Source: JASHPR01 sp963808705
Lineage (GTDB): Bacteria; Actinomycetota; Actinomycetes; Streptosporangiales; Streptosporangiaceae
DNA: 64,000 nucleotides
NCBI GenBank assembly: GCA_963808705.1
Contig: CAWEHB010000010.1
Span: forward strand, 68,262-132,261
Direction of reading: 5' to 3'
The position numbers and the translations under genes were made by a program. How positions within the stretch are numbered: the first letter of the stretch is position 1; each line of letters begins with the position of its first letter. The notes beneath the pieces were generated by a model that ran no database searches, was not told where the DNA came from, and saw only the letters and a list, made by a program, of their open reading frames with translations. Shown piece after piece: positions 36,036-45,308 of the stretch.

Positions 36036-36464
36036 GTGAGCGCGACCGCGGGCCAGGCGCAAGACCAGCGCGACCTGGCCGGGCGGCTTGGCATCAAGCC
36101 GGGCCAGGTGGTGCAGGAGATCGGGTACGACGACGACTGTGATGAGCAGATCCGCGACTCGATCGCCGCGGTACAGGAAGTAGAGCTTGTCGACGAGGAC
36201 TTCGACGATGTCGTCGATGTGGTCCTGCTCTGGTGGCGGGACGGGGACGGCGATCTCGTGGACGCCCTGGTGGACGCGCTGACACCACTCGCCGACGGCG
36301 GCTACATCTGGCTGTTCACGCCCAAGTCCGGGCGGGACGGCCACGTGGAGCCCAGCGAGATCGGCGAGGCCGCGCCCACCGCCGGGTTGTCGCAGACGTC
36401 CACCGTGAGCGCCGGGAGGGACTGGTCGGGCACCCGGCTGGTCGCGCCGAAGGCGCGCCGCTGA
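36036..36464 (+). CDS. DUF3052 domain-containing protein
   Basis: 142 residues from GTG 36036 with CAGGAGGA upstream. LAGRLGIKPGQVVQEIGYDDDCDEQIRDSI is the DUF3052 hallmark, then VVLLWWRDGDGDLVDALVDAL and WLFTPKSGRDGHV. An actinobacterial family of unknown function, found next to aceE and the peroxiredoxin in Streptomyces; the same order is seen here. Confidence 0.87.
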   Translation: MSATAGQAQDQRDLAGRLGIKPGQVVQEIGYDDDCDEQIRDSIAAVQEVELVDEDFDDVVDVVLLWWRDGDGDLVDALVDALTPLADGGYIWLFTPKSGRDGHVEPSEIGEAAPTAGLSQTSTVSAGRDWSGTRLVAPKARR

Positions 36465-36632
36465 CGCTGCGTTGACGGCACGCTGGCGCCGGGCCGAGGG
36501 CGCGCCGCTGCTGGCCCGGGCGCGGGTGCGTGACGCAGCTGACGGGCGCTGGTGGCAGACTGAAGACATCTCGCGCTTGCGGGCTCTATCTGAGGCCCGC
36601 GCCAGCACCCCACGTTGACGAAAGGACCAGTG

Positions 36633-37094
36633 ATGGCGGTCGAGGTTGGCGACAAGGCCCCGGACTTCGAGCTGAAGGACCAGCACGGCACGGCCGTGAA
36701 GCTGTCGAGCTTCGCCGGCCAGAAGAACGTCGTGCTGGTGTTCTACCCGCTGGCGTTCAGCGGGGTCTGCACGGGGGAGCTGTGCGCGATGCGCGACGAG
36801 TTCCCGGAGGTGTCCCGCGATGACGTGGAGCTGCTCACGGTGTCGGTGGACTCGACCTTCACGCACCGCGCCTGGGCCGACGCCGAGCACTTCCAGTTCG
36901 GGCTGCTGTCCGACTTCTGGCCGCACGGCGCGGTGGCCAAGGCGTACGGCGTGTTCGAAGAGAACCTCGGGATTGCCACACGCGGGACCTTCATCATCGA
37001 TAAGAATGGCGTCGTGCGGTGGAAGGTCGTGAACCCCGTACCGCAGGCACGTGATATCGCCGAGTATCAGAAGGCGCTGGCGGAGCTGGACTAG
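36633..37094 (+). CDS. Peroxiredoxin, AhpE-like
   Basis: 153 residues from ATG 36633 (GAAAGGA upstream). Thioredoxin-fold peroxidase with the peroxidatic Cys in PLAFSGVCTGELCAMRDE and conserved Arg in GIATRGTFIIDKNGVVRW. Reduces peroxides; AhpE-type enzymes use one catalytic Cys and mycothiol or mycoredoxin in actinobacteria. The second Cys (ELCAM) is five residues on. Cytosolic. Confidence 0.9.
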   Translation: MAVEVGDKAPDFELKDQHGTAVKLSSFAGQKNVVLVFYPLAFSGVCTGELCAMRDEFPEVSRDDVELLTVSVDSTFTHRAWADAEHFQFGLLSDFWPHGAVAKAYGVFEENLGIATRGTFIIDKNGVVRWKVVNPVPQARDIAEYQKALAELD

Positions 37095-37143
37095 CTGGCT
37101 GCCGAGGCGCGTTCTGGGGGAACGGCAGAATCGGAAACGCTGA

Positions 37144-37569
37144 ATGCCCTGCTATCGCTGTGGTGCGCGGCAGGTCGACCCGGACCGAGGGGAGAGCCCC
37201 TGGAAACGAGGGGTCCGGGCCGACCGCCAGGTACTCATCTGCCCAGCCTGCCAGTCATCCGTCGACTGGGTGGGAGAGCTCGACCGGTGCCCGGTGTGCT
37301 CGAGCGTGCACCTGGTGCGCAGGCTCGGCGAGGTTGAGTGCCGGGACTGCGGGCACGTCCGCGAGCCCACTCCAGGGCCGGTGGGCGTGGGCCCGGTTCC
37401 CGGCTTGGCGCCCGGTGCGTCGTCGCCCGGTCCCGTTACGGGTGAGGTGGCCGGCATCGCGCCCGGTCCGGACCCGGGCTTCGGCGAGACGCCAGGCCTG
37501 GCCGAGGAGGTGGAACTCGCGCTCGAGCGGGTGCTGGGCCGGGGCAGCCGTCCCGCCAGGATCGGCTAG
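37144..37569 (+). CDS. Zinc-ribbon protein of unknown function
   Basis: 141 residues. Four CxxC pairs (CYRC, CPAC, CPVC, CRDC) suggest two zinc ribbons in the first ~70 residues. A Pro/Gly-rich stretch and a short helix near the C-terminus follow. No family recognised. It lies just upstream of the tRNA-Val and is probably a core gene bordering the island. Confidence 0.6.
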   Translation: MPCYRCGARQVDPDRGESPWKRGVRADRQVLICPACQSSVDWVGELDRCPVCSSVHLVRRLGEVECRDCGHVREPTPGPVGVGPVPGLAPGASSPGPVTGEVAGIAPGPDPGFGETPGLAEEVELALERVLGRGSRPARIG

Positions 37570-37643
37570 CCCGCTGGCTGGCCCGGAGCGGGTACGCTGG
37601 CCCGGTCATAGCTGCTTCTGCCGGGTCGCCTCGGCAGGCGGCG

Positions 37644-37718
37644 GGGTGCATAGCTCAGCGGTAGAGCACTCGCCTTACAAGCGAGGGGTCGCTGGTTCGA
37701 TCCCAGCTGCGCCCACCA
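37644..37718 (+). tRNA. tRNA-Val (anticodon TAC)
   Basis: A complete cloverleaf: acceptor GGGTGCA / TGCGCCC (one T-G pair), D arm GCTC...GAGC, anticodon arm CTCGC-CTTACAA-GCGAG with anticodon TAC, T arm GCTGG-TTCGATC-CCAGC, discriminator A and an encoded CCA. It serves as the attachment site of the adjacent island: a tyrosine integrase fragment ends 12 bases beyond it, and two partial copies of its 3' half lie at 56438 and 58840. Confidence 0.95.
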
Positions 37719-37729
37719 GGCAAAATCGC

Positions 37730-38155
37730 TCACTGTGACCCTCCGGATCCTGCCAATGGGAGCGCAGATGGGAGCTGGATTTCTCCCGCGCGCTCCCGGA
37801 ACGGGGCCAGCCACTCGTCGAGAGCGGGCACGGCCGAGCGCGGCTCGGCGCCGCGGGCTTGGTCGATGCGCGCCCGTGCCGCGACAGCGGCCTGCCATCG
37901 CTGCGTCTGCCGGGCCAGCATTTCCACGGTCATCTCGTCGTCGATGTGGGTGTAGTGGTCGGCGATGTCGCCCGAGAGACCGTGGCCGAGGCGGTCGCGG
38001 CGCAAGACCCTGGGGACCCGGTCGCGCCGCATCGCCGTCTGGTGGCCGTGCCGCAAGCCGTGCGGTGTCAGGCCAGGGACAAGCGCCGCCCGCGAGCATT
38101 CGGCCACCTGCTCTGCCCTGGCCCGGTGCATCCCTGTGAGTGCCGAAAACGTCAT
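37730..38155 (-). pseudogene. C-terminal part of a tyrosine recombinase (integrase), 5' end removed by an IS
   Basis: The visible part holds the end of the catalytic domain: LTPHGLRHGHQT (H-x-x-R), DRLGHGLSGDIADHYTHI (second His and the tyrosine nucleophile in HYTH). The gene ends 12 bases from the tRNA-Val, the normal place for an integrase of a tRNA-directed element. Upstream it runs into the insertion sequence at ~38160, so the N-terminal two-thirds are gone. The island can no longer excise by itself. Confidence 0.8.
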
Positions 38156-39243
38156 CCATGTCTCGCGACCAGGCGATATTCGTTGATCGTGCCACCGACG
38201 CGAGTCTGTCTTCGGACGCGGTACTGCTCAAGATCGACCGGTTCGGGTAGGGGTTTCAGCGGGGCAGCGGCGTCCAGCGACCGATGGGGCCGGTGGAGGT
38301 TGTGGTGGGTCTCGTACTGGCGCAGGACCCGCTGCAGATGGCTCTGATTCCAAACCAGGGTGCGGTCCGGGAGCTCGCGCCGGCATCCCCCGATCCAGCG
38401 TTCGACGATCGCGTTCATGCGGGGCGTCCGGATGTTACAGAGCACAATCCGGATGCCAGCATCAGCAAGCACTGCGTCGAACGCGGCCGTGAAGTTTGAT
38501 CCGCGGTCGCGGATCATGAACTTGACCCGATACGCCTGCTCGCCGAGGTCCATGATCAGGTTGCGGGCCTGCTGTGCGGTCCATTCGCCGGTGGGATGCA
38601 GAGCGACTCCGAGGATGCGGATGCGCCTGGTGGCGTGCTCGATCACGGCCAGGACATGGGCCTGGGTGCCGTCGACCAGGTCAGCCGTGAAGAAGTCGCA
38701 TGCCACGATCATCTCGGCCTGGGAGCGCAAAAACTGCGACCAGGTAGACGCGGATCGGCGCGGCGCCGGGTCGATTCCGGCCTTCTTGAGAATTTCCCAT
38801 ACCGTCGACGCCGCTACCGTCACTCCCAGGCCAGCCAGCTCGCCGTGGATCCTGCGGTACCCCCATTCAGGATTCTCGCGGGCCAGCCGGAGGACTGGGG
38901 CCTTGATGTTCCGGCGGGTCGCCGGTCGGCCGGTCTCGCCGCGCTTGGACCTGGCGGCCCAGCGGCGGCGGGTGATGTCGCGGTGCCAGCGCAGGATCGT
39001 GTCCTGAGCGACCAGCGGCCGCAGTCCCCTGCAGCGCGCTTTCGGTATCACACCGAGCAGGGTGGCGAGCAGGGCCCGGTCCGCCCACTTCAGCTTCGGG
39101 CGACGCGGCTGCCGCTGCTGCAGGACCGCGAGCTGATGGCGCAAGATCAAGATCTCGGCGGTCTTCCACGCCTCCTCACGCCGGGACAGCCGCTGCCATG
39201 CGACCACCTGCGTGGTCAGGAGGAAAACGCACCGCAGGCACAT
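38152..39243 (-). CDS. DDE transposase (rve integrase core) of insertion sequence 1
   Basis: 363 residues in one frame. N-terminal helical region with AEILILRHQLAVLQQ, HTH-like WGYRRIHGELAGLGVTVAASTV, and an rve catalytic domain with Asp in VACDFFTADL, Asp in IRDRGSNF and Glu in MNAIVERWIG. Related in layout to the broken copy at 39909-40971. The last few codons run into the interrupted integrase, consistent with an IS end at about 38161. IS family not assigned with confidence (IS3/IS481-like). Confidence 0.82.
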   Translation of the reverse strand: MCLRCVFLLTTQVVAWQRLSRREEAWKTAEILILRHQLAVLQQRQPRRPKLKWADRALLATLLGVIPKARCRGLRPLVAQDTILRWHRDITRRRWAARSKRGETGRPATRRNIKAPVLRLARENPEWGYRRIHGELAGLGVTVAASTVWEILKKAGIDPAPRRSASTWSQFLRSQAEMIVACDFFTADLVDGTQAHVLAVIEHATRRIRILGVALHPTGEWTAQQARNLIMDLGEQAYRVKFMIRDRGSNFTAAFDAVLADAGIRIVLCNIRTPRMNAIVERWIGGCRRELPDRTLVWNQSHLQRVLRQYETHHNLHRPHRSLDAAAPLKPLPEPVDLEQYRVRRQTRVGGTINEYRLVARHG

Positions 39244-39361
39244 GATCGGTGATCATCACGGCCAGATGGCTGGGAGGGCAACTCCGCTGGTCAGAACCGT
39301 GGACGGGATTGTCCGCACGCACAGGCTCTGCGTGTGGACGCAATCAGGTAACGTCGCGAGA
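38161..39361. mobile_element. Insertion sequence 1 (~1.2 kb) inserted in the integrase gene
   Basis: TCTCGCGAC at 38161-38169 and its complement GTCGCGAGA at 39353-39361 would be 9-bp terminal repeats, giving 1201 bp. That is almost the length of the neighbouring IS (1203 bp), which supports these limits. The repeats are short and no target duplication is seen, so the ends are tentative. Confidence 0.5.
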
Positions 39362-39395
39362 GAGGACAGATCCTTGTCGAGAGAGGACGCGGCGG

Positions 39396-39743
39396 ATGCG
39401 CTGGTTCAAGATCGCCGCCATCGGGGCCGGAATACTGATCGCGTTCCTGGTCGTCGGCTCGGTGGTCGGCTTCATCATTCACGCTGTGACCTACCTGGTG
39501 ATCGCCGCGCTCGTGGTCGGCGCGATCGCGGTGGGCATCAAGGTGGCCCGTTCCGGGCGGCAGGTTTCGGATAAGAAGGCCGACCGCGAGGTCCGCGAGC
39601 CCGACTACACGCAATACAGCAGGCAGCTGCCGCGGGCCGACGTCGAGCCGGTCTCCACCCCGTACCCGCCGCAGCCGTCCCGGCCGAACACCCAGGACGT
39701 GGACGACGAGCTGGCCAGGCTGAAGCGCGAGATGGGCGGCTAG
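39396..39743 (+). CDS. Small membrane protein of unknown function
   Basis: 115 residues from ATG 39396. Two hydrophobic segments in the first 50 residues (GILIAFLVVGSVVGFII and LVIAALVVGAIAVGI), then a charged, Pro-rich cytoplasmic tail with DVDDELARLKREMGG. No family recognised. Lies between two insertion sequences and seems intact. Confidence 0.6.
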   Translation: MRWFKIAAIGAGILIAFLVVGSVVGFIIHAVTYLVIAALVVGAIAVGIKVARSGRQVSDKKADREVREPDYTQYSRQLPRADVEPVSTPYPPQPSRPNTQDVDDELARLKREMGG

Positions 39744-39850
39744 CCGCTCAGCTCAGGTTCGCTCCCGGCCCTGATCGGCAAGGTCCGTAGTCTCATTCCC
39801 AGTCTCATTCAGCAACGTCCGCCCGGGTACACCTGGCCACTCTCGGCCGT

Positions 39851-41053
39851 GCCTGTACCGCTTCAAAACTAATCGCAGAGTCTCTGACCTGGGGATTCAT
39901 GAGACTGGCTACGCCGCCTGGTAGTACTCGTTGATCACGCCTCCGAGCACCTTGCGCCGACGGATCGGTGCGTCCAGTGACAATATGGCGGGCTGATCCT
40001 GGTCGGGTGGTCGTTGCTGGCGGGACTGGTGCGGGCGGTGGCGGTTGTAATGGCCGGCGTACTCGCCTAGGACTGACCGCAGGTGCCGTTCGCCGTAGAT
40101 GAGCATCCGGTCGGTGCACTCGGCTCGCGCTGTGCGCACCCATCTCTCGGCATAGCAATTCGCGCGCGGGGTCCGCGGCGGGGTCTTCACTACCGTTACG
40201 CCCTCGCCAGCGAAGATTTCATCGAAGGTGCTGGTGAACTTGGCGTCGCGATCCCGGATCAGGAAGCGGAAGGAGCCGATCCGGTCGCCGAGGTCCATGA
40301 GCAGGTTGCGGGCCTGCTGGGCGGTCCACGCGCCGTCCGGGTGAGCCGTGACGCCGAGGACATGCACCCGCCGGGTCCTCACCTCCATGACGAACTAATA
40401 CGTACAGGCGCTTGAGGAAGACCGTGTCCACATGAAAGAAGTCGCAAGCGAGCAGCCCATGAGCCTGCATACGCAGGAATGCCCGCCAGCAGGTGTCGAC
40501 GATCTGCGGAGCCGGTGCGCGCCGCCGGGTGCGCAGGATCCGCCGTACCGTCGCCTCGCTGATCGGGTGACCGAGGCGGCATAGTTCACCTTGAACCCTG
40601 CGGTACCCCCAGCCCGGGTTCTCCCGCGCCAGCCTCAGCACCAGGTCGCGGATCTCCGGGCTGGTCCGCGGGCGGCCCGGCCGGTTTGGATACGTCCACT
40701 TGCGCGTAATCAGCCGGTGGTGCCAGGCCAGCAATGTGCCCGGCGTGACCAGCCGATGGGCGCGGAGCACGGCTGGCAGCAGCCGGGCCAGCGCCGCCAG
40801 GACCGCCCGGTTAGCCCAGTCCGGCCTGGGCCGGTCGACCTGGCGCCGCAGCACCGCGATCTCATGACGGAGCACCATGATCTCCGCATCCTTGGACGCT
40901 TGGCTGCGGCACAGCAGCACCAGCCAGCCAAAGACCCGGACCATGATCAGGTAGAGCAGCCGGACGCACATGAACCGCGATACTGCCGCAACCTGACTGT
41001 CTGGCCAAGCCGCATGTCACGCCCTATATGCCGAGTTTTGAAGCGGTACAGGC
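39851..41053. mobile_element. Insertion sequence 2, 1203 bp with perfect 20-bp terminal inverted repeats
   Basis: The 20-bp left end at 39851-39870 (begins GCCTGTACCG) is the exact reverse complement of 41034-41053 (ends CGGTACAGGC). The transposase between is frameshifted. The right end abuts the 3' end of the PIN toxin gene, whose TAG stop uses the last base of the IS. No target duplication is seen. Confidence 0.88.
39909..40971 (-). pseudogene. Frameshifted DDE transposase of insertion sequence 2
   Basis: The N-terminal part (IMVLRHEIAVLRRQVDRP, WGYRRVQGELCRLGHPIS, LLACDFFHVDTVFLKRLYV) is in one frame. The catalytic rest (VHVLGVTAHPDGAWTAQQ, RDRDAKF, ANCYAERWVRTAR) is in another. At ~40395 GTATTAGTTCGTC stands where GTATTCGTC would give a continuous frame, so an extra 4 bases (AGTT) explain the break. 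Same family type as the transposase at 38152-39243. Confidence 0.82.
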
Positions 41054-41433
41054 TAAAGGTCGATGATCCGGCTGGGGGAGCCGGTCATGTCGAGAAGGCG
41101 GCGGATGTCCGCCTGATCGCCGGTGACGACATCGGCCCGCAGTTCGGCCGCTAGCTGGGCGACCGCGGCGTCCACGACATCAGCTGAACCGGCCCGGCCC
41201 AGAAGCTCCCCGGCCGCGTGGGCCCGCTGTTCGGTCAGAGGCACGATCTCACAGCCGCGCAGCAGGCGCCTCAGCTGAGCTTGTGCGGGCGAGCGGCTGA
41301 CCTGGGTGACAACCGGGGCCGGCACCGCCGGGACGACCCCTGCCTCCAACCGCACCTTGTGCTCAGCCCAGGCTGTTCGGACGTTCCGGTCGGCGGCAAC
41401 CAGGACTCCCGCGTCGTATACGACCGGCGTCAT
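41053..41433 (-). CDS. PIN-domain toxin (VapC-like)
   Basis: 126 residues from ATG 41433, coupled by ATGA to the antitoxin upstream. PIN fold with acidic residues in VVYDAGVLVAADR, SADVVDAAVAQLA and VVTGDQADI. VapC toxins are RNases. The 3' end touches the terminal repeat of insertion sequence 2, so the last residues may be altered, but the catalytic part is whole. Confidence 0.82.
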   Translation of the reverse strand: MTPVVYDAGVLVAADRNVRTAWAEHKVRLEAGVVPAVPAPVVTQVSRSPAQAQLRRLLRGCEIVPLTEQRAHAAGELLGRAGSADVVDAAVAQLAAELRADVVTGDQADIRRLLDMTGSPSRIIDL

Positions 41434-41690
41434 GCCGACCGGCGTTCCGGCTGGCCCGCGCCGACCCTTTGGCGCGCGGCCTCGAGTTCCTCGCGGGTGA
41501 AAGCGCCGTGCTCTACTTCCCATTCGGCGACGGCGGCAAGCCCGTCCCGCACGATGAGGGCACGCCGGGCCGCTGCGGTCATCCAGGCCGACACGCTGAG
41601 CCCTTCGGCGGCTGCAGCGGCGATTATCTGGGCGTGGACATCGGGATCAACGGTGATCGCGAGCTTGGGTGACGGCTTGCCCCTCGGCAT
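41430..41690 (-). CDS. Ribbon-helix-helix-type antitoxin
   Basis: 86 residues: PSPKLAITVDPDVHAQIIAAAAAEGLSVSAWMTAAARRAL is a typical RHH/CopG-like DNA-binding half, and the acidic C-terminus (AEWEVEHGAFTREELEAA) would bind the toxin. ATGA overlap with the PIN toxin. Probably autoregulates from the dyad just upstream. Confidence 0.8.
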   Translation of the reverse strand: MPRGKPSPKLAITVDPDVHAQIIAAAAAEGLSVSAWMTAAARRALIVRDGLAAVAEWEVEHGAFTREELEAARQRVGAGQPERRSA

Positions 41691-41699
41691 GGAGAAACT

Positions 41700-41714
41700 A
41701 TACCACTACAGTAT
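41700..41714. promoter_or_regulatory. ATAC-N7-GTAT dyad before the antitoxin
   Basis: A short dyad in an AT-rich patch 10 bases upstream of the antitoxin ATG, on top of a possible -10 (TATAGT on the minus strand). A plausible antitoxin operator; assignment is by position. Confidence 0.45.
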
Positions 41715-42131
41715 GATCGTTGGTGGCCAACACGCCAGATGCTCGGTGCCGCTGTTGCACGTGGACTAGACAAGAGCCAAACCAAGAGCCAACGGTCACC
41801 GACGCTAGGCTACGCCGGGCGACGGTGAGCCATCACAGGGCAGGTGAGCTTCACACCAAGAGACGCCGGCTGCCCCTGGCGCGCCGGGCAGCTGGCCAAA
41901 GCCATCCACGTCCTACAAGCCCGCGAGATCGAAGGATGAAAAAGGCTCAGTCGGTCGGCTGGCCGCGGAGATGGGTCGTGATTCGGCGGTCGCCTGTGCC
42001 AGTTTGGTGCCGCAGCGCGTGCGATCGGCTAGCAGTGCGGAAATAGGTCCGCATGTCAGCGGAGGGAGCTGTCGCCGTTCGCGGCGCCCTGCGGCGGAGC
42101 TTGGCAGGCCTGCATGCTTGTTCTGTGGCGT
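41715..42131. repeat. Gene-free stretch with a decayed copy of an element right end
   Basis: 41772-41794 (AAGAGCCAAACCAAGAGCC...) and 41801-41840 closely match 58714-58736 and 58795-58832, the DNA just before the third tRNA-Val remnant. This suggests the right end of a related element once lay here. No gene is seen in the rest. Confidence 0.5.
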
Positions 42132-42743
42132 CTAGGCCCGGGTCTTGTCCGGGGATGTGCCGTCTTCTTGGTTGCCGTGCTCTTGAGGTTCAGCGTCGGC
42201 GTGGCGGCGGATGGCCTGGTCCCCGGCGGTTGCACCCAGGCGGTTCTGGGTGCCGTGCAGGAACACCGAGGTGACCAGCGCGGCGGCTTTCTCGACGCCG
42301 GCTTGGCGCTCGGCGGCCATCCGGCCTGCGGCCTGCAGGAGGTAGCCGAGCACGAATCCGAGTTCGTCGACGGTGAGATCGCCGCGGAAGGTCCCGTCAT
42401 CGATGCCGCGTTGCAGCAGCGCCTGGATCATCGTCCCGATCTGCTGTTCCACTTCGCCGGCGGGATCGAACGCGCTGACGACGGCGGCGTACTTGCTGCC
42501 GGCCGCGGCGACCACGCGCGCGAGCCGGGCGATTCCCTCAGGGACGGGAACGGTTTCCAGGTCGGCCTGGGCGAGCCGGGCGGCGGCCGTCTGCAGGCCG
42601 GCAGCGGTCAGGGCCGCCAGCAGCCGCTCCCGGGTGGGGTAGTACCGGTACAGCGTCGCCCGGGACACGCCGGCCGCCTCGGCGATGTCGGCCATGCTGG
42701 GCGGCTCGCCGCCGCGGGCCAGCAGGTCCGCGCCCGCGGTCAC
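42132..42743 (-). pseudogene. TetR-family regulator, N-terminus clipped
   Basis: From a GTG at 42743 the frame gives ~203 residues: ADLLARGGEPPSMADIAEAAGVSRATLYRYYPTRERLLAAL is a TetR helix-turn-helix, followed by a ligand-binding domain. The first ~10-15 residues of helix 1 are missing because the sequence jumps at ~42745 to the interior of a divergent MMPL gene. It may still be translated from GTG, but with helix 1 shortened. Originally it probably controlled the adjacent exporter. Confidence 0.65.
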
Positions 42744-42746
42744 CGC

Positions 42747-44693
42747 GTGGTCAGCCCCTACTCCGCCCGCGGCGCCGACCAGATCAGCCGCAACGGGCAG
42801 ATCGCCTACGCCACCGTCGTCTTCGACGCCCCGCAGGCGAGCCTGCCGGTGCCGGACGTCACCCGCGTTGCCCACCTCGCCGAGGCCGCCCAGGCACCCG
42901 GCGTCCAGGTCGACATCGGCGGCCCGGCGGTGGAGAACGCGCTGCGGCCGTCGGTCGGCATCAGCGCGGCCGTCGGGGTCCTGGCCGCCGCAGTCGTGCT
43001 GTTCATCGCGTTCGGGTCGCTGCTGGCCATGCTGCTGCCCCTGGCGATCGCCATCGCCGCGCTGGTCTGCGGCCTGATGACGACCGGGCTGGTGTCCCAC
43101 GCCGTCAGCATTCCCTCGGCCGGCCCGACGCTGGGCATGTTGATCGGGCTGGGCGTGGGCATCGACTACGCGCTGTTCATCGTCACCCGGCACCGCAACA
43201 ACCTCAAGGCCGGCATGTCCCCCCGGGACGCCGCGGTCCGCGCGCTGAACACCTCCGGCCGCGCGGTCCTGTTCGCCGGGACCACGGTGTGCATCGCCCT
43301 GCTCGGCATGCTCGTGCTGCGCATCAGCTACATCTCCGGCCTGGGCATCGCCGCGGCGATCACCGTGCTGTTCACCGTCGCCGCCGCCACCACCTTGCTG
43401 CCCGCGCTGCTCGGCTTCCTCGGCATCCGGGTGCTGTCCCGCAAGGAACGCGGCCGGCTGGCCGCCACCGGGCCCGCGCCCGGCGGCACATCCGGGGCGT
43501 GGGCGCGGCTGGCCGCGTTCGTGCAGCGCCGCCCCGCCCCGCTGGCCGTCGCCGCCGCCGCGGTCATGCTCCTGCTGGCCATCCCGGTGCTGTCGCTGCG
43601 GCTGGGCTCCTCCGACGCGGCCAACGACCCCGCCGGCTCCACCACCCACCAGGCCTACGAGCTGCTCGCCCAAGGATTCGGCCCTGGTTTCAACGGCCCC
43701 CTGCAACTGGCCGGCACCACCGGGTCCCCGGCCGCCACGGCGGCGTTCACCCGGCTGGCGGGCACGCTCAAGACCGAGCCCGGGATCGCCGCGGTCTCGC
43801 CGCCCGTCCCCGGCAAGGGCGCCGCGCTGATCAGCGTGATACCCACCACCTCCCCCGAGGCCAAGGCCACCAGCACCCTGATCAGCACGCTGCGCGACAG
43901 CGTCATCCCCGCCGCCGAGCACGGCACGAGCCTGCGCGTCTACGTCAGCGGCGTCACCGCCATCAACGGCGACTTCGCCACCGTCATCGCCCCCAAGCTG
44001 CTGATCTTCATCGCGGTCATCCTCGTCCTGGGGTTCCTGTTGCTGCTGCTGGCCTTCCGCAGTCTGCTCATCCCCGCGGCCGCCGCGATGATGAACCTGC
44101 TCGCCGCCGCCGCGTCCTTCGGCGTCCTGGTCGCTGTCTTCCAGTACGGCTGGGGCCTGCGCCTGCTCAACCTCGGCCAGCCCGGCCCCGTCGAATCATT
44201 CCTGCCCGTCCTCATGCTCGCGGTCCTGTTCGGCCTGTCCATGGACTACGAGGTCTTCCTGGTCTCCCGCATCCGCGAAGAATGGGCCCACACCGGCGAC
44301 AACCACCACGCCGTCCGCACCGGCCAGGCCACCACCGGCCGGGTCATCATCGCCGCCGCCACCATCATGATCCTGGTGTTCAGCGCCTTCATCCTCTCCG
44401 GCCAGCAGGTCATCGGCGAGATCGGCATCGGCCTGGCCGCCGCCGTCCTGCTCGACGCCTTCCTCCTGCGCACCATCCTCGTCCCCGCCCTCATGCACCT
44501 GTCCGGCCGCGCGAACTGGTGGCTGCCCGGCTGGCTGGACCGCATCCTCCCGCAACTGTCCATCGAACCCGCCACCGAACCCGCGCCCGCGGCAGCACTT
44601 CCAGGCTCCGCTGGGCATGCCGGCGATCGCGTCCCGCAGCCCGCGGCAGCAGCCGGGCATCACCTCGCAGCCAGCGAGCGAGAGCCGGACTAG
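42747..44693 (+). pseudogene. MMPL-family exporter lacking its N-terminus
   Basis: Homology begins at VVSPYSARGADQISRNGQIAYATVVF and runs to the end: two sets of membrane helices with GLGVGIDYALFIVTRHR and FGLSMDYEVFLVSRIREEW, the Asp-Tyr motifs of RND/MMPL proton relay. About 130 residues, including the first membrane helix and part of the first porter domain, are missing. GTG 42747 could start translation but the product would lack the first helix. A deletion between divergent tetR and mmpL genes removed both 5' ends. Confidence 0.75.
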
Positions 44694-44755
44694 CCTCGCC
44701 TGCCCTTTCGCGGAACCTGAAGACTTTTTTGTGCGAACTGCCCGGCGCAGGTGGG

Positions 44756-45142
44756 CTATTCGGGGAGCATCGTCGCGAGGCCATTGAGCACTCGTTCGAG
44801 CCCCAGGTCGAAGCCGTGCTTGAGGCGGTCGGGGTCGCGCGGCGCGCGAGCGTCGAGGACGACGCGGCTGGGGACGGCCATCCAGGGGTGGCGCAGGGTC
44901 ATGGCCCGTAGGCCGTGAGCGAACGAGCGCAGGTCCTCGCGCCAGTCCCCTCGGACCTCGAACTGCAGGTCGTTGCCCATCACCGCGTCGACCATCAGGT
45001 CGATCAGCTCGTCCTTGCGGGCGACGTAACGGTAGAGCGATGCCGCTCCGACACCGAGCTCGGCCGCCATGGCCCGCATCGAGACCGCCTCGATTCCCTG
45101 CGTATCGGCCAGCGTCACCCGGATGGCCACCGACCCGCGCAC
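44756..45142 (-). pseudogene. TetR-family regulator with internal deletion and lost N-terminus
   Basis: DTQGIEAVSMRAMAAELGVGAASLYRYVARKDEL is a TetR DNA-binding helix pair, and DPDRLKHGFDLGLERVLNGLATML resembles the C-terminal end of the TetR_C domain. Total length is only 128 residues, so ~60 residues between HPWMAVPSR and the end are missing. The N-terminal residues are replaced by IS110-derived DNA at ~45125. Confidence 0.6.
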
Positions 45143-45308
45143 CCAGGCCTACGTGGCCCGGCGCACCACCGAAGGCAAGACCACCAAGGAGATCATCCGC
45201 TGCCTCAAACGCTACGTCGCCCGCGAGATCTACAAGGCCCTGACCGGCCCGCACCCGGCGGCCGGGCCAGCACACCACATCAAAGAATTTCATGATCACT
45301 TGACATAG
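45126..45308 (+). pseudogene. C-terminal fragment of an IS110-family transposase
   Basis: DPRTQAYVARRTTEGKTTKEIIRCLKRYVAREIY is the conserved C-terminal stretch of IS110-type (DEDD) transposases. Only ~50 residues remain and there is no start of its own. Fused at its left to the broken TetR gene. Confidence 0.65.

Noticed and set aside
39353..39391. Direct repeat GAGAGAGGAC (39357 and 39379 areas) as an IS target duplication
   Set aside because: The copies do not flank an element at equal positions; the similarity is probably local slippage.
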